Part shown: piece by piece, positions 25,001 to 37,900 of the stretch | How the letters are laid out: every line of letters starts with the position of its first letter | How positions within the stretch are numbered: the first letter of the stretch is position 1 | The notes under the pieces: model-generated | Told to the model about the DNA's origin: nothing | Database searches by the model: none | The model's input: the letters and a program-made list of their open reading frames with translations, nothing else | Position numbers and translations under genes: made by a program | Origin: Tachypleus tridentatus | Lineage: Eukaryota > Arthropoda > Merostomata > Xiphosura > Limulidae | Reading direction: 5' to 3' | Length of the DNA stretch: 64,000 nucleotides | Assembly: GCF_004210375.1 (NCBI RefSeq) | Contig: NC_134832.1 | Location: 151,711,592-151,775,591, forward strand

Positions 25001-28000
25001 TGAATTGTGTGTCGGTTCTTGTAATTTTGAGGTTCAGAAATGATATTTGATTGCTTTCTTCCTGTTCACATGTGAAGTTAATGTTGGGATGTATAGAGTT
25101 AATGTGATTGAAAAAATTAAGTATGTGTTCTGTAGATTTGAATCCCGCAACCGTGTCATTTACATATCTGTACCAGTATAGTGGTGGATGTAATGCTGTG
25201 TTAATTGCTTGTGTTTCAACTTGTGTCATAAAAATATTGGCTAGAACTGGTGATACTGGGTTGCCCATGCTTAGGCCATTTGTTTGTATATAGTTTTAGT
25301 TGTTGAACATGAAGTTTGTCTTTATCGTGGTGAATTCTATGAAGGTTGCTAACTGGTTACTGGGAATGTCTATAGTTGGGTTAGGGTCTTGGATATATAG
25401 TTCTAAGGCTATCTTGCAGGCTTCAGTGGTTGAAACTTCTGTAAAGAGGGATATAACATCAAAACTGGCCATTAAGGCTTTATGGTTAAGTTGATTTAGA
25501 TTAGACTTGAAATTAAAAGAGTCTTTGATGAATGAGCTGGCTGATGTTACATATTTGGAGAATGCCCATGCCATGTATTTACCAAGATTGTAATTAAATG
25601 ATTCATATGTGGACATTATTGGTCGTAATGGACAATCTGGTTTATGAGGTTTGGGTATGCCGTATATTTGTGGTGTGTGTGAGTCAGTTTTACTTAGGTA
25701 GGAATAAAGTGTTTGTGAAATTGTGTTGGCTTTTTTCATCTGTAGTAGTAATTTGTTCAGTTGCATCTCATGTGTCTTTGTTAGATCTGTGTGTATTGGT
25801 TTAAATTTGTTCGTGTCTGATAGGATGTTATACATTTTTTGGGTGTATTCATTCGTGTTCATTATGATTATAGCGTTACCTTTATCTGCTTTTAGAATTT
25901 TTATGTTTTTGTCTTGTTTTAGGTTTTTAATGGAATTAATGTCTCTTTTTGTAAGGTTGTTTTTTAGCTTACTGTTTTGTGAAATTATGTTGATGGTTTT
26001 GTGAGAAAACCTCTACATTCCGACACTCAGTTACCCAACCCCTTTCAAACATGTGGTCAGCTTCCGGTCAGTTACCTCTTTCTTTGTGAACCTGACGATG
26101 ATCGAAGAAGGTCGAAACGTTATTCACTCTTCTATGTAAAATATTTTCTCAACCCAAACGAGCCGTTTTTACATATAAATTTCGAGTGTAGGAATGTAGA
26201 GGGCACACTTAAATGTTTGATTATGTATTAATATAAATAATAAAGGTGTTCCTTTGTATTGGTTTATTTTGGGCTTGAGTTGTATAAGTAGGGTTTCTTT
26301 AATTTTGTGTTTGTTTATGTTTGTTTCTTTATTTAGTATTTGAGTGTTTTTGATGGTTATGTTGTGTTTATTTGATTTGCAATGCATATATATAGGCACG
26401 ATACAGTTACACTAATGGTAGTGTTGATTCAGTTCAACTACCACTTGAGAACTACGATGTTCCTCCTTAAGTAGACTGGATGATCCAGTGGATTGGAATT
26501 ACAGATCCATTTGTCATGCAGTAATCACCAAAGGGACTACATACTTCCTCATCTCGAAGGAATCACAGATTCAACGAATACTCACAACTCCAAAAATAGT
26601 TAGAACCATCCACTTAAGAGCCTGACTGCCCTTTCCATAACCTGGAATTGGATAGGAGTTGGCTGAGCCCAGTGTAAAACATGTTGAAATACTCTTATAA
26701 CCCTACACAGGACATGTTGCAGATGGTACACTGAACTGCATTACGTGAGCCCTGTGTACAAAATGCAGATAGTGGCAGGATGAATTCACTACATAAATGT
26801 GGAAAAATGCACAAACAATATCCAACTTGGTCATCCACAGACCTGGAGAAGAATGCCAACATAGGTTGAAAAAGGGTCTCCATTGTGAACCTGGAATGAT
26901 CTTAGAAATGACTGAGACAAGACAGATCAACAATCTCCTATCTTTCTGGGCACAACAAATAATGGGAATACAATTTACTGATTAAACGGTGGTAAAAATA
27001 CCACAGGATAAGATATTAATGGAGATGGAGAAGTAAACAGAAAGATCAACCCTCAAGCCATAATCAAGTGTCCATCAATTGCAACCACACTCCTAAGGAC
27101 CTCACCCACCTTGAGTAAACAATGGCACTTGACCCAAGTGAAGGAGCTGTGAAACTAAGAGTGGAATCTGAGCATCTACTAAGTGAGGAACAAAAGCCTG
27201 AGTCAAACAAAACAAGAAAAGTGTGATCAGTTCAAGATGATAACAGGGTACAGTCTGGAACCCCACGTATTCAAAAGTGGATACTGTGAGTGGAATTTAA
27301 ATATAGGCAATTAGCCAAACTACTTTGGCAAACAGACAAACAAGGATACAAGCTATATCCATCCCCTCATGAAATAATGCAGGAAAGAGTAGGAGATGGT
27401 TGATCCAAGTCAGCTTTTTAAGAAGCCAACTTTACAAATAAAGACATCAGAAAACAACAACAAAGGAGTCCAAATTCACACAATTCCAGCCATAAATAGA
27501 TGCCAAATAGCACAGAAAGAATAGAGGTCTCATTAACCTCTGTGTTGACAACAGTAACACAGAAAGTTGTACACAAAAACAGTGTCAGTTTTCTTTTAAA
27601 AAAAAGTCATTATTCTATACTAATCCACAAGACAATACCAAAATTGCAATCTAGGACAAAGCACAGCACTGCTTCAGAGAAAAACCTAACAAATGGTTTG
27701 CTGAGAAAAAGTGATAATCTCAATAAGGTGGTGATTTACAGTACCAGGACAAAGAGCACTTTGTCCTAAATGGAGTGTGTTGCAGCAACAAAGGCATTGA
27801 AGTGGGGTATAAAAGACTGAAACAAGCAAGACCAATGCCTAGAGGGGCAAAGTCAGAGTCAAGGGATAGCTAAGGTGTAAACAGATGAAAAGTATGTTTG
27901 AAAATTCTGGAATTACACAACGATGAGATCCACAAATCTGTTTTATTACACTTCTTAAATTCTGGAAAGGAAATATTTTTTCCAATAACATTGCAAATTT

Positions 28001-31000
28001 TGTTATGAACTTCTATAATTTTCCCACCAAGAGAAATGAAAGCATTATAAACACTTTGCAAGTCAAGCTGAAGGAGTAAACATTACTAACATATTTAATA
28101 TAATTTTTATCACACTGTACAAACAACATTACTTCCATATTTGATGTGACTTTTATCACACTATACTTACAGGATTATCACCATATTTAATATAATTTTT
28201 ATCACACTGTACTTGCAGAGACATTAAGCCTTTCATCCTAATATTATATATTACTTAACAGTATTTCTTCCGATTATTCTTAATTAACCCTTTACAATTT
28301 AGTCTGCTTTTCAAACTGTCTTTGAGTAAGTTTAATACAAATACATGAACAAATTCTCAAATCAGTATAATTTACTCAGTCAAACATGGACTGTACTACA
28401 TACATATGGTGCTTAGGGTAACAGTGTTAGAAGTTAAAAATAAAATAGCATATGATACATGACACAAGGTTCAACAAGGACAGAAGACTGAACATTTGCA
28501 TGTCAGACTGTGATGAAACAGGTTAACCATACAAGCCCTAGGATGTAACATCCACTACATGATTAATAATGATACCTACTACAGTTTGGACTAAAACAAA
28601 CTGGACGGTTGCACCAACACAATTAGAACTTTTGGCAAACATACATAAAACAGTTTATGACATTACAGACTTAGGCCCTTAGCTGCAGAACACACCATAT
28701 GGTGTGACTGTAAACCGACAAGCAACTGCAGAATGTGCCATATGGTGATTCTGTAAACTGAGAAGCAACTGTCAAACACACCATATGGTACACTTTACTT
28801 TCTTTTCAGCAACAACCTGCAGAATGCACTTAGTTGATTATTGTTCAGTCATTTTCAATGAAAATAACTCTGAAACAAAGAGTTTAATAATAAACAAATT
28901 CATACTTTTTGGATACCACCAGATTGGTAGGTTTCAAGTAAAGACTGAACCAGGAATGAAGTCAAATTCTTTAAACCATACTTAGAAAACATCATGTGAC
29001 AAGATTTAGTGAAATATTAATTCAAAATATTTATTGTGCAACAGAGCTTAATGTTGGTTGCAACGTTGTTTACAACACAAAAGCAAATAAGTGTCAGATA
29101 ATACTTAGTTCATGTTAGTACTCACTGTATACAAAGTACAGATACACTGAGATTATATACTTGCAAACTATTACAAGCTGTTGGCAATAAAATACCCTTT
29201 GTAGGTACAGGGATAAACAGAATTTTTGAAACTATAAACCAGAAATGTTTGTGCCTACAAAAAAAAATATTCACTTTGAATTTTTCTTTAACTACATATT
29301 ACTCAAAGTTAACAGATCAACTACAGGAAACTGTATTTTGTTTTTTGACTTAGCCATCCCTAATTTTGAAATAACAGACTAGAGGAAGGAATCCAACACT
29401 TGAACTAATCTTTAAAAAAACTAGCAGAAATGACCATCACAGTATAAGGCCTCCATGGCTGAAAAGGCAAACATTCAGAGACAGGTTTTAATCCCCGACC
29501 AACAGATTTGCAATCCAAGCTTATGAACCACCAATCCATGTTTTTGCTGTTTTCTAATCTGTTCTTTACCATAATAGTACAAACATATAATACAACTCCC
29601 ACCATAAGATGTACATAGGAAACCACTACTTTCTAAATTATTCACAAGAAGAAAGTATATTTTTGATCTATAATTCTAGTTCAGCCTTTTGTACAACAGA
29701 CAGATGTTTTGTAATACTCACCATGAGGGGAGCTACAGAGGTCAACAGTTTCTAATCGATGGTGGGCTCTGTTCGTATGTTGAATAACCGAAACTCTCTG
29801 TCTTCTCCTCCTTCGGCTTACAGTCATCTAAGTCGTAAAACCACTTTTATTTATGCAACACTGACAGAAAGGATGATACTTAATGCCAAAGCAGATATTT
29901 TTTGAGAAACAAGGTAAATATTATAACATTCTTATTGCTTTGTACTTTTAATCTGTTGGAACATTTTTGTTTACACCATTACCTGGCATCTAAATATTTA
30001 AACTGATCACTGTGAGAGGTTGAAACATTGGTTTCACAGATATGCCATGACATGTTTCAAAGAAAGATTTAATGTAGCACACCAATCAGTGATCTGTTCC
30101 CAAAAAATATTATTTAAGAAAACAACAAATTATAAATGATAGTTACATTTGAAAAAAAAAAAAATCTAGTTCAACTTGAAAGATGTTTTAAACATAAACC
30201 ACAAAAGAAAAAAAACAGTATGAACATCCAGTAAAGGAAAAAATGAGAATCCTAAACAGAAATAACGACAAATGGAAAAATCATCAGAAAATGGATATCG
30301 ACAAGAATCAAAAACTTAAAGATTACTGTCAAAAACATGCAATATATGATATGCAAATAAAAGCACAGGTCAAAAACATGTAATATATGAGATAACACAC
30401 CATGAAACCACAGGCTAAAAATATGCAATATTTAACATAAATGATACATCATAAAACCATAGGCAAACAAATGTGTCATATATGACATACAGACAACAAA
30501 ATCAGAGGCCAAAATTGCACAATATATTTATACATATCATAAAATCACACACCAAAAACAAATAGAATGTATTTGCAAAAACAAGAAACATTCAATAAAC
30601 CATTCTAAAACAAGAACAATGCCAAAAGAAAAGGTTATTTTTCATGAGTTATTAAAGTCACTTATCCACTTATTAAAACACAAATGATGTACATGTACTC
30701 TTACTGTATGCCAGTAAACCCAATATTTAAATTATCAACATGTAAATTGCTTTCACCTAATCCATTCAACAAGTTTGCCTTTAAAAGTTGTTTGAATATT
30801 AAAAGCTAGCAAGCCAGTAGATCCTGGTAGGCCTAAAAATTGTTATAAAAATCAAATTAACTGTTGTTTTTTTTACATTTTTCTTAATTTATCCTTTGTC
30901 ACAATAGACAAATTAATAAAGAAAAAAAAACATGTACAGTTAACTTGATTTCTAATTTTATATTTTTAACAGACACAAGTCTGTGAAAGAACTCAGTTCT

Positions 31001-34000
31001 AGAAGTTAAAACTTTTATTTATATAACTCAAGTTTCCATTATGTGCACCACATACTAGTACAGGGGTGGCCAAACTTTCTTAACATAAGAGCCACATACA
31101 ATAAACTTCACATCACTGAGAGCAGCAAGGCATGAACAAATAATACACACACGTTTTATTGTTACATGCACATTGTAACATAAATTGTATCTAAACATTA
31201 ACAAATACATGTATGTAATAATAATTATTTATGAATGTAGTTTTTAAACTTAATTTATATAAGTTTCAATAATCACAAACTACACATATGTACAAAATGT
31301 TTTCAAAATCATGGCTGATTACTGTTTTAACTATATTGAACCTATTTAACATGGTAATGAACTACAAAAATATCTAAGAAAAATATGCAAACTTGCATTT
31401 CGTTAACATTAAATGAGACTGCGAAAATATGAATAAAAGAGGTAAAAATGGATATTTTTAATTATATTTGTCTTAGTAAACATCTGGTCAAAACATGGAG
31501 GAATATATGTAAAACAATAAAATTACATATATTTTAATCAGATACCACCTTAAAAAATTTTTTGTCTTATCATAATATTTTTCTGGCATAAACAGACATT
31601 GATACAATTATCAGGCTATTTACTACTAGTAGAGGTCTTGAGAGTTTCCATCTTGCTTGTGAGTTATTGAAATTCCAGCCGACATGTTGCTAAGGCTGTA
31701 TGAATTAACTGTCAGGTGTTGGATTGTAAGGACTGCACAATGTTTCAATTGCACAAACTTCATTACAGAGTACAGTGATTCACAGCAGTATGTGGTGTTG
31801 AAAATTGAGATGAGTCACATACTGGTTTTCTTCAGTTCAGGATATTTTATTTCTGAAACTTGATTCCATAACTCAATTATAGAATTGGATTTATCGATCA
31901 TCTTTAGGTCCTCCTGTAGTTCTATTAGCTCCACTTCCACAGTAGATGATTCTGTAACCAGAGGTTCGAGAATCGGATAACCATCAGTGATCACATGAAT
32001 GGATTTACAAGAAAGACAAAGCAGGGCTTAAGCTTTTGCAAGTCCTCAAACCTATCTATGAAATAATTGTAATTCATCTTTGTATTCTTCCAGTTTGTAG
32101 TCTTTTACTTCGATATCAGGCAAATGTATTTACTCTCATTTTGAGATTGGGAAAGTAACTGAAGTTTCTTGACAATATGTCTGTTTGAAAATGTCTTATT
32201 ATATTTTGAAAGCTGAAAATTGTCTGAGTAAGATTAGAAACAATCTTATCCTTCCCCTGGAGTGCCAAGTTGGGAGTTTGTAGATGATTCATTATATAAG
32301 TAGGGAACTTCATAAGTGCAATTAATCTTGCATTTTTCCCCCACCATTGCAGGTGCTCCATCTATTGCAACATCTATTGAGTTTATCCAGTAGAATATCA
32401 GCATTTGTCAAAGCTCTGTCAAGTACATTTTTAATGTCAACACCATGAGTTGTTTCTTTTTGTGCCAGTAAGTCCAACATCTCTTCTTTCACAGTTACAT
32501 CAGAGGAAACATAACAAACAAATACCACCAGTTGTGAGTTGTCTTGTATGTCTGTAGATTCGTCAGGAGCTAAGCTGAATGCAAGGGAATTCTTTAAATC
32601 ATTTTGCACTTTGCCTGCAACATCAGCACTGATCTAGTAGATAGTCTCTCTGTAGTGTGGCATGAAGCTGGTGTTTGTGCTATTAGTCACTGAAATTTTG
32701 TGTTATTTGGATCTAACACTGCAACAACTTCAGCTATATCCTTCTTAACAAATTCACCATGAAAATATGGACGTTTGGCACGAGCAATATTCCACCACAT
32801 AAAAATAATAGTTTCAGTCATTGTATCAGCTTCCTTACTGAACATTGTAAACAGTGTGTGCTGACTATTAAATGATGATTTTAACACAGTTAACTTCTTT
32901 TTCCGTACTTCTAATTTAGATGGATAATCAGACAAAAAGTCTTTGTGATTTGTTTCGTAGTGGTGTTTCAAGTGACTGACTTTGTAATGACTGAGTAACA
33001 CGTTGCAGATAATATACAAAGATTTACCTCCTGTAACAGTGAATGTAAAATATTCCTGCAGCTCTGGCTTCAAATTTCTGTTTTCATCGTCATACTTTTG
33101 CTTCTTACAATTTGATGATGCAATCTTCCTTCACAAAATTTTTACAGACACTTCTAAAAAATTTAAGTGAAAGGAAACAATTATCTCCAACACGTGCAAT
33201 GCAACCAAACTCTACAGTGCCCAGTATCACATTAACACTCCGTTAAGTTCACTGCCCGCAACCCAACTACACATGCTACAATCATGTGATCACAAGCCAT
33301 GACCACTAAAACTAACATTGTCAGCACTGGCTTGTATGATTACTAATTCTCCAGCACAATTCCTCTGTAATTCTTGCTGATCCAAAATTTCTTTAATCCA
33401 TAACTCAAATCTAGTATTAAAATTAGGATTTAAATTCTTATATACATTTACTCACCATGAACATTAAGCTTATGTTTTAATTCAGTGGACTCTCAGTTTA
33501 TACCCAGTAAATAATTATAAAGCTTGAAAAAGTTCTATTTACCTTTTATATTAATTGTGATGTAAAAAGGAGCTGAGCCAACATATTTCTGCAAGCCTCA
33601 CATTATATGTAAAAGTGCTGTGGTTTGGCCAACCCTGTACTAGTACAGTTACTTTATCTCTTAACTTATTATCAAGATAAGTAATGGGCTATCCCTACCC
33701 AACCCACATTTTAGCAATGTTATAATTTGACTTGTAAATATAATGTAGATGAGAATAACCTTAACAATGTCATGAAAGAAAGGGATCTTGGTGTGATGGC
33801 TGATCAGTTTCTTAAGCCATCCAAGCAGTGTGCTGTTGCCAGTGGTAAATACAATTTCAGGTTGTATGTACAGAAACACTGAACACAAGTTTAAGGATCT
33901 TATATTTATTGTATAGGTTACTGGTTAGGTCACATTTGAAGTATTGCATTCAGCCTCAGACTACTTACCTCAGAAAAGACATTGAATTCTTGGAAAGAAT

Positions 34001-34961
34001 TTTAAAAAATGGTTACTAGAAAGGTTACTAGGATGAGAGGTTGTCATATAAGGAGAGGCTGAAATCTCTTTCAAACTGTTTAATCTTAAAAAATGAGTTG
34101 TGGAGAAAGATGTGATTAAAGTGTTTATGTTTGCAAAAGGAATTGATAATGTTAATGCAACAGAATTTTATCACATTTAACAGTAAGAATAGTAGGACAA
34201 TGGAACACAAATATACATTTTGGCAGAACAGAAATTCTCTTCATCTAAGACAGTTTTATTATTGTAGTTGTCGTTTGGAATGGGATGTCTTCAGATATTG
34301 TGGAAGCAGAAAATTTGAATGAATTTAAGTGAAAGTTTGAAAAGGAATTTTTAATAGTTTTAGTTTAAAGGGTATAATAGCCAAGATGGGCCAAAAGATC
34401 CCATGTTGTCTCTACAAGTTATGTTTTTGTGTGTGTTTTTTAAACCACTAACTAGAGAAAAGACAACTACCTACTTTTATTTGTTTTTCATACAACAAAA
34501 TGTAAAACATTGTTTGAGGAGCACTGTACCAACCAGTTAATCAACAAACCTACTAATTAATCAATTAGTGCATGCCACTAGCTACCTAGCTCCATCCTTC
34601 GTAAGTTTCTTAACCAATCAAGAAAGTTCAACTTAAGGCCCTTTAAATCTTTCTAGATTAAAAACAAAAATGACATTTCACCCAGGAATCTTTTTGAAAG
34701 TGACTAGGTAAAGAATTGAATTAGGGATGGCAGATAAGATTGTAACAACCAGTTTTCAATATGGGGTCTCTTCAAGGTCCTATTGGTACAGGTTTTAAGC
34801 CAGCCACAACAAAATTATGATAATTCAATGCTCACTGATCCTATCCATAGCAGAGACCTACAAGATGTACTATACCAGTGTACAAAAGACAGCACAGTGA
34901 TGCAAAAGTATACAAAATTCTGTTTTGTTGAAAAATAATTTTCCACTGAAACCACAGATCT

Positions 34962-34992
<31 letters not shown>

Positions 34993-37900
34993 TACATACA
35001 TACATACATTAGCTTGTTATAACCTAAAAACAAGCCAAAAAAAATAAATGAAAAAATAAACAAAAAATGCTATACTAATTGAAAAGATCCCAGGGTATAA
35101 TGTGGAATATAAAATGTACCCTCAGTTTGGAGGTGACTGCATAAGTAGAACCCACACTGCCATAGAGATACATCTACCACTCTTAACCTCTATTCTCAGT
35201 TTTGGAGGTGACTGCATAAGTAGGACCCACACTGCCATAGAGATACATCTACCACTCTTAACCTCTATTCACCAATCTCACATAAAAAAATAAATGAGTA
35301 ACAACAGATATAGAAATTGAGATTACGAGAGAGAAACGTGGGTGCTCAAGCCCACAATGTCCCACATCTATATCACCCTTTACTGCCTTCAGATAGTTGT
35401 AGGAAGGTGATTGCTCTCCAAACTAAAAAAAATAAAAATAAGAAAAATAAGTAAGTAGTAAGTAAATTAAAAACTTACCTCTTGAAGTTAGCATTCTAGT
35501 CCTCATTAGGACAGAAAAGCACCAATTGGTAGCCCAGTAAACAAATTATACCAGTATAAAGCATCCCAGCCAGTTATCTAAAACTAGTATAGCTCCCAAC
35601 CATCACCCAGTTATGAAGTCTACTATGACTATCATGCTCTGAACAAGCCTTTATATGCAGAAAGGTGTACATCCACATAAAGTAGTGCCAAGTTGTTAAA
35701 TGACCTTATTCATAACTATATATAGTTATTAGAAATTTTTAGTATAATTTCTCTAATTTTTATTTCTTTATATTTATTTAATATCTTCTTATATTTGTTA
35801 CATAATAATTTAATAATTTTATTTAAAGTTTCTTTATTACATCCATTTATTATTTTTTGTATCAGTATTTCAATATTAATGATAAAATATTTATTACAAA
35901 TTTTACAACATATGAATAATTGCAAAGTTACAATGCTTATAACAGAAGGGTATGGTACATTACTATTAAAATAGGGTAAACAATAAATTAGACATGCAAA
36001 ATATTTACATTGATATCCTTATCTATTATTTTAATTTTTAAATCTAAATAATGTGCTTCTGTATTAGATATTGAAGTATTTTAAATTTCTAATTATACTG
36101 GATAAATGGTGTTATTAACATTATTTATTTCAGGATTATTTATATTAATTAAATCTAAATATTTAAGTCAAGGTAAAAATATCTGGGTTTGAGTAGTTTT
36201 CAATAAACTTGTTCTCATAATAGTAAAGATCCAAATTTGCTAAACAAGTAGAATAGTTAGCTACCATTGGAACTCCTATTACTTGTTTAAAAGCCTTTAT
36301 TACAATGCTGAAGAGTTACATAAAGTAAAACAAAAAGAAAGACTGCATCAAAAACAGCAAATCGAAACCCCTGACTAATATACATCAATGAAGATTATCA
36401 CACCATAAAGCAGACATTTCACAAATTACAATACATGATGATTCTGATATCAACAGTAGTAAATAAAAGTGCATTGCAAAAGCCAGTGTGCTAATTTCAT
36501 CCACAAAAACAAATGCAAATGTCAGTATGCAGTGTATACTAAACTTATCAAAACAGCCACGCCAATCTCCAGAATTTGACTCATGAACTGTCTAAATAGG
36601 TAACAGTTTGTGATATAATGCACAATGAAAATAGAAACAATCACCCATCCCCTTATGCAATGGTTACAAAACACAATTCACATGCCATAATTCACAGGAA
36701 ACCCATAGGTATCAGCAAAGACCTCATCTATTAATCAGATCACTCCATGTATAATAGAAGTGTCATAAACTACTGTTTCATAATTTGTAATATTGAAGAA
36801 ATAAAAAACATGGAAAACAAACACATTATTACAACCACACTTAACAAAACATACCCAGAACACATAATAAAATTAAATGAATACAGAATGAACACTATGA
36901 AAATTAGGCACACAACAATATTCCCATATGTCAAATGTCTCTACAATAATGAACAGAGAATACAGAAACAAAAGGTCAGACCAGTTTTGGAAGCCACAAC
37001 ACAATCACAGTTAATTCAAACCAAGTCACCTGAAAACCATATAAAGAGAACCACCAATGACAAAATGCCCTATTTATATGAATTCCAGAATATTTAAGAA
37101 ACAAAAACATGAACAAAAATTAAAATTCATTTGCATAATGCAAACCCAAGAATTGGTAATACAGATTTATTTACAATAAATGGAATAATGGTGAAAATTA
37201 GGATATGAATCATGCACAAGAAAAAAAAAACCTTTTATATCCACCTAACTAATACTTTACACATTCAACTTTTCTGAATACCTCTATTAAAAACATTCAG
37301 AGAATTAGTTAATTGGTCCAGTTCTAATAGATGGAGATGACAGTCAAGAAACTAACATACCAGCCTTCATATATAAGTTTGTTCATTTGTTTTTGAATTT
37401 CATACACAACTACACAAGGGCTATCTAAGGTAGCCATCCCTAATTTACCAGTGTAAGACTAGAGGAAAGGCAGTTAGACATCACCACCCTCCACCAACTC
37501 TTGGGCTACTCTTTTTCCAACAAATAGCAGGAGTGACCATCACATTATAACACCCCCACAGCTGAAAGAACGAGCACGTTTGGTGCAACAGGGATTCGAA
37601 CCCGAAACCCTCAGATTACGAGTAGAACGCCTTAACCCACCCAGCCATGCCGGGCTGAAAATAATTAATAACCATAAAATGATGAACTCTCAGAGTTACA
37701 GAATTAAGCATGAAGAAACATTTCCCTTAAATAACTTATTTATTTCTTTATCACACTGTAATTTTAATCATTATTTGTGCTTTATGTTCTGGAAACCTTA
37801 CTTTTAAGGTTTTAGCATGACCTTTGTTTGGAAACTTTTTTTTTTTCACAAAACATTTTTCGTTGTTTATTGCTACTGTTACTACTATTATTAAAACTTA

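Larger units (their letters stand above)
26396..29721. other. RNF4 intron 2, right part
   Basis: Decayed unclassified repeat to about 27,880, then AT-rich sequence with two small tandem repeats (28,088 and 28,676) and a diverged SINE at 29,350. Nothing else recognised. Confidence 0.5.
34431..35699. other. RNF4 intron 1, middle part
   Basis: AT-rich, with a compound microsatellite (34,966) and a 75-bp duplication (35,121). No coding signal. Confidence 0.55.
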
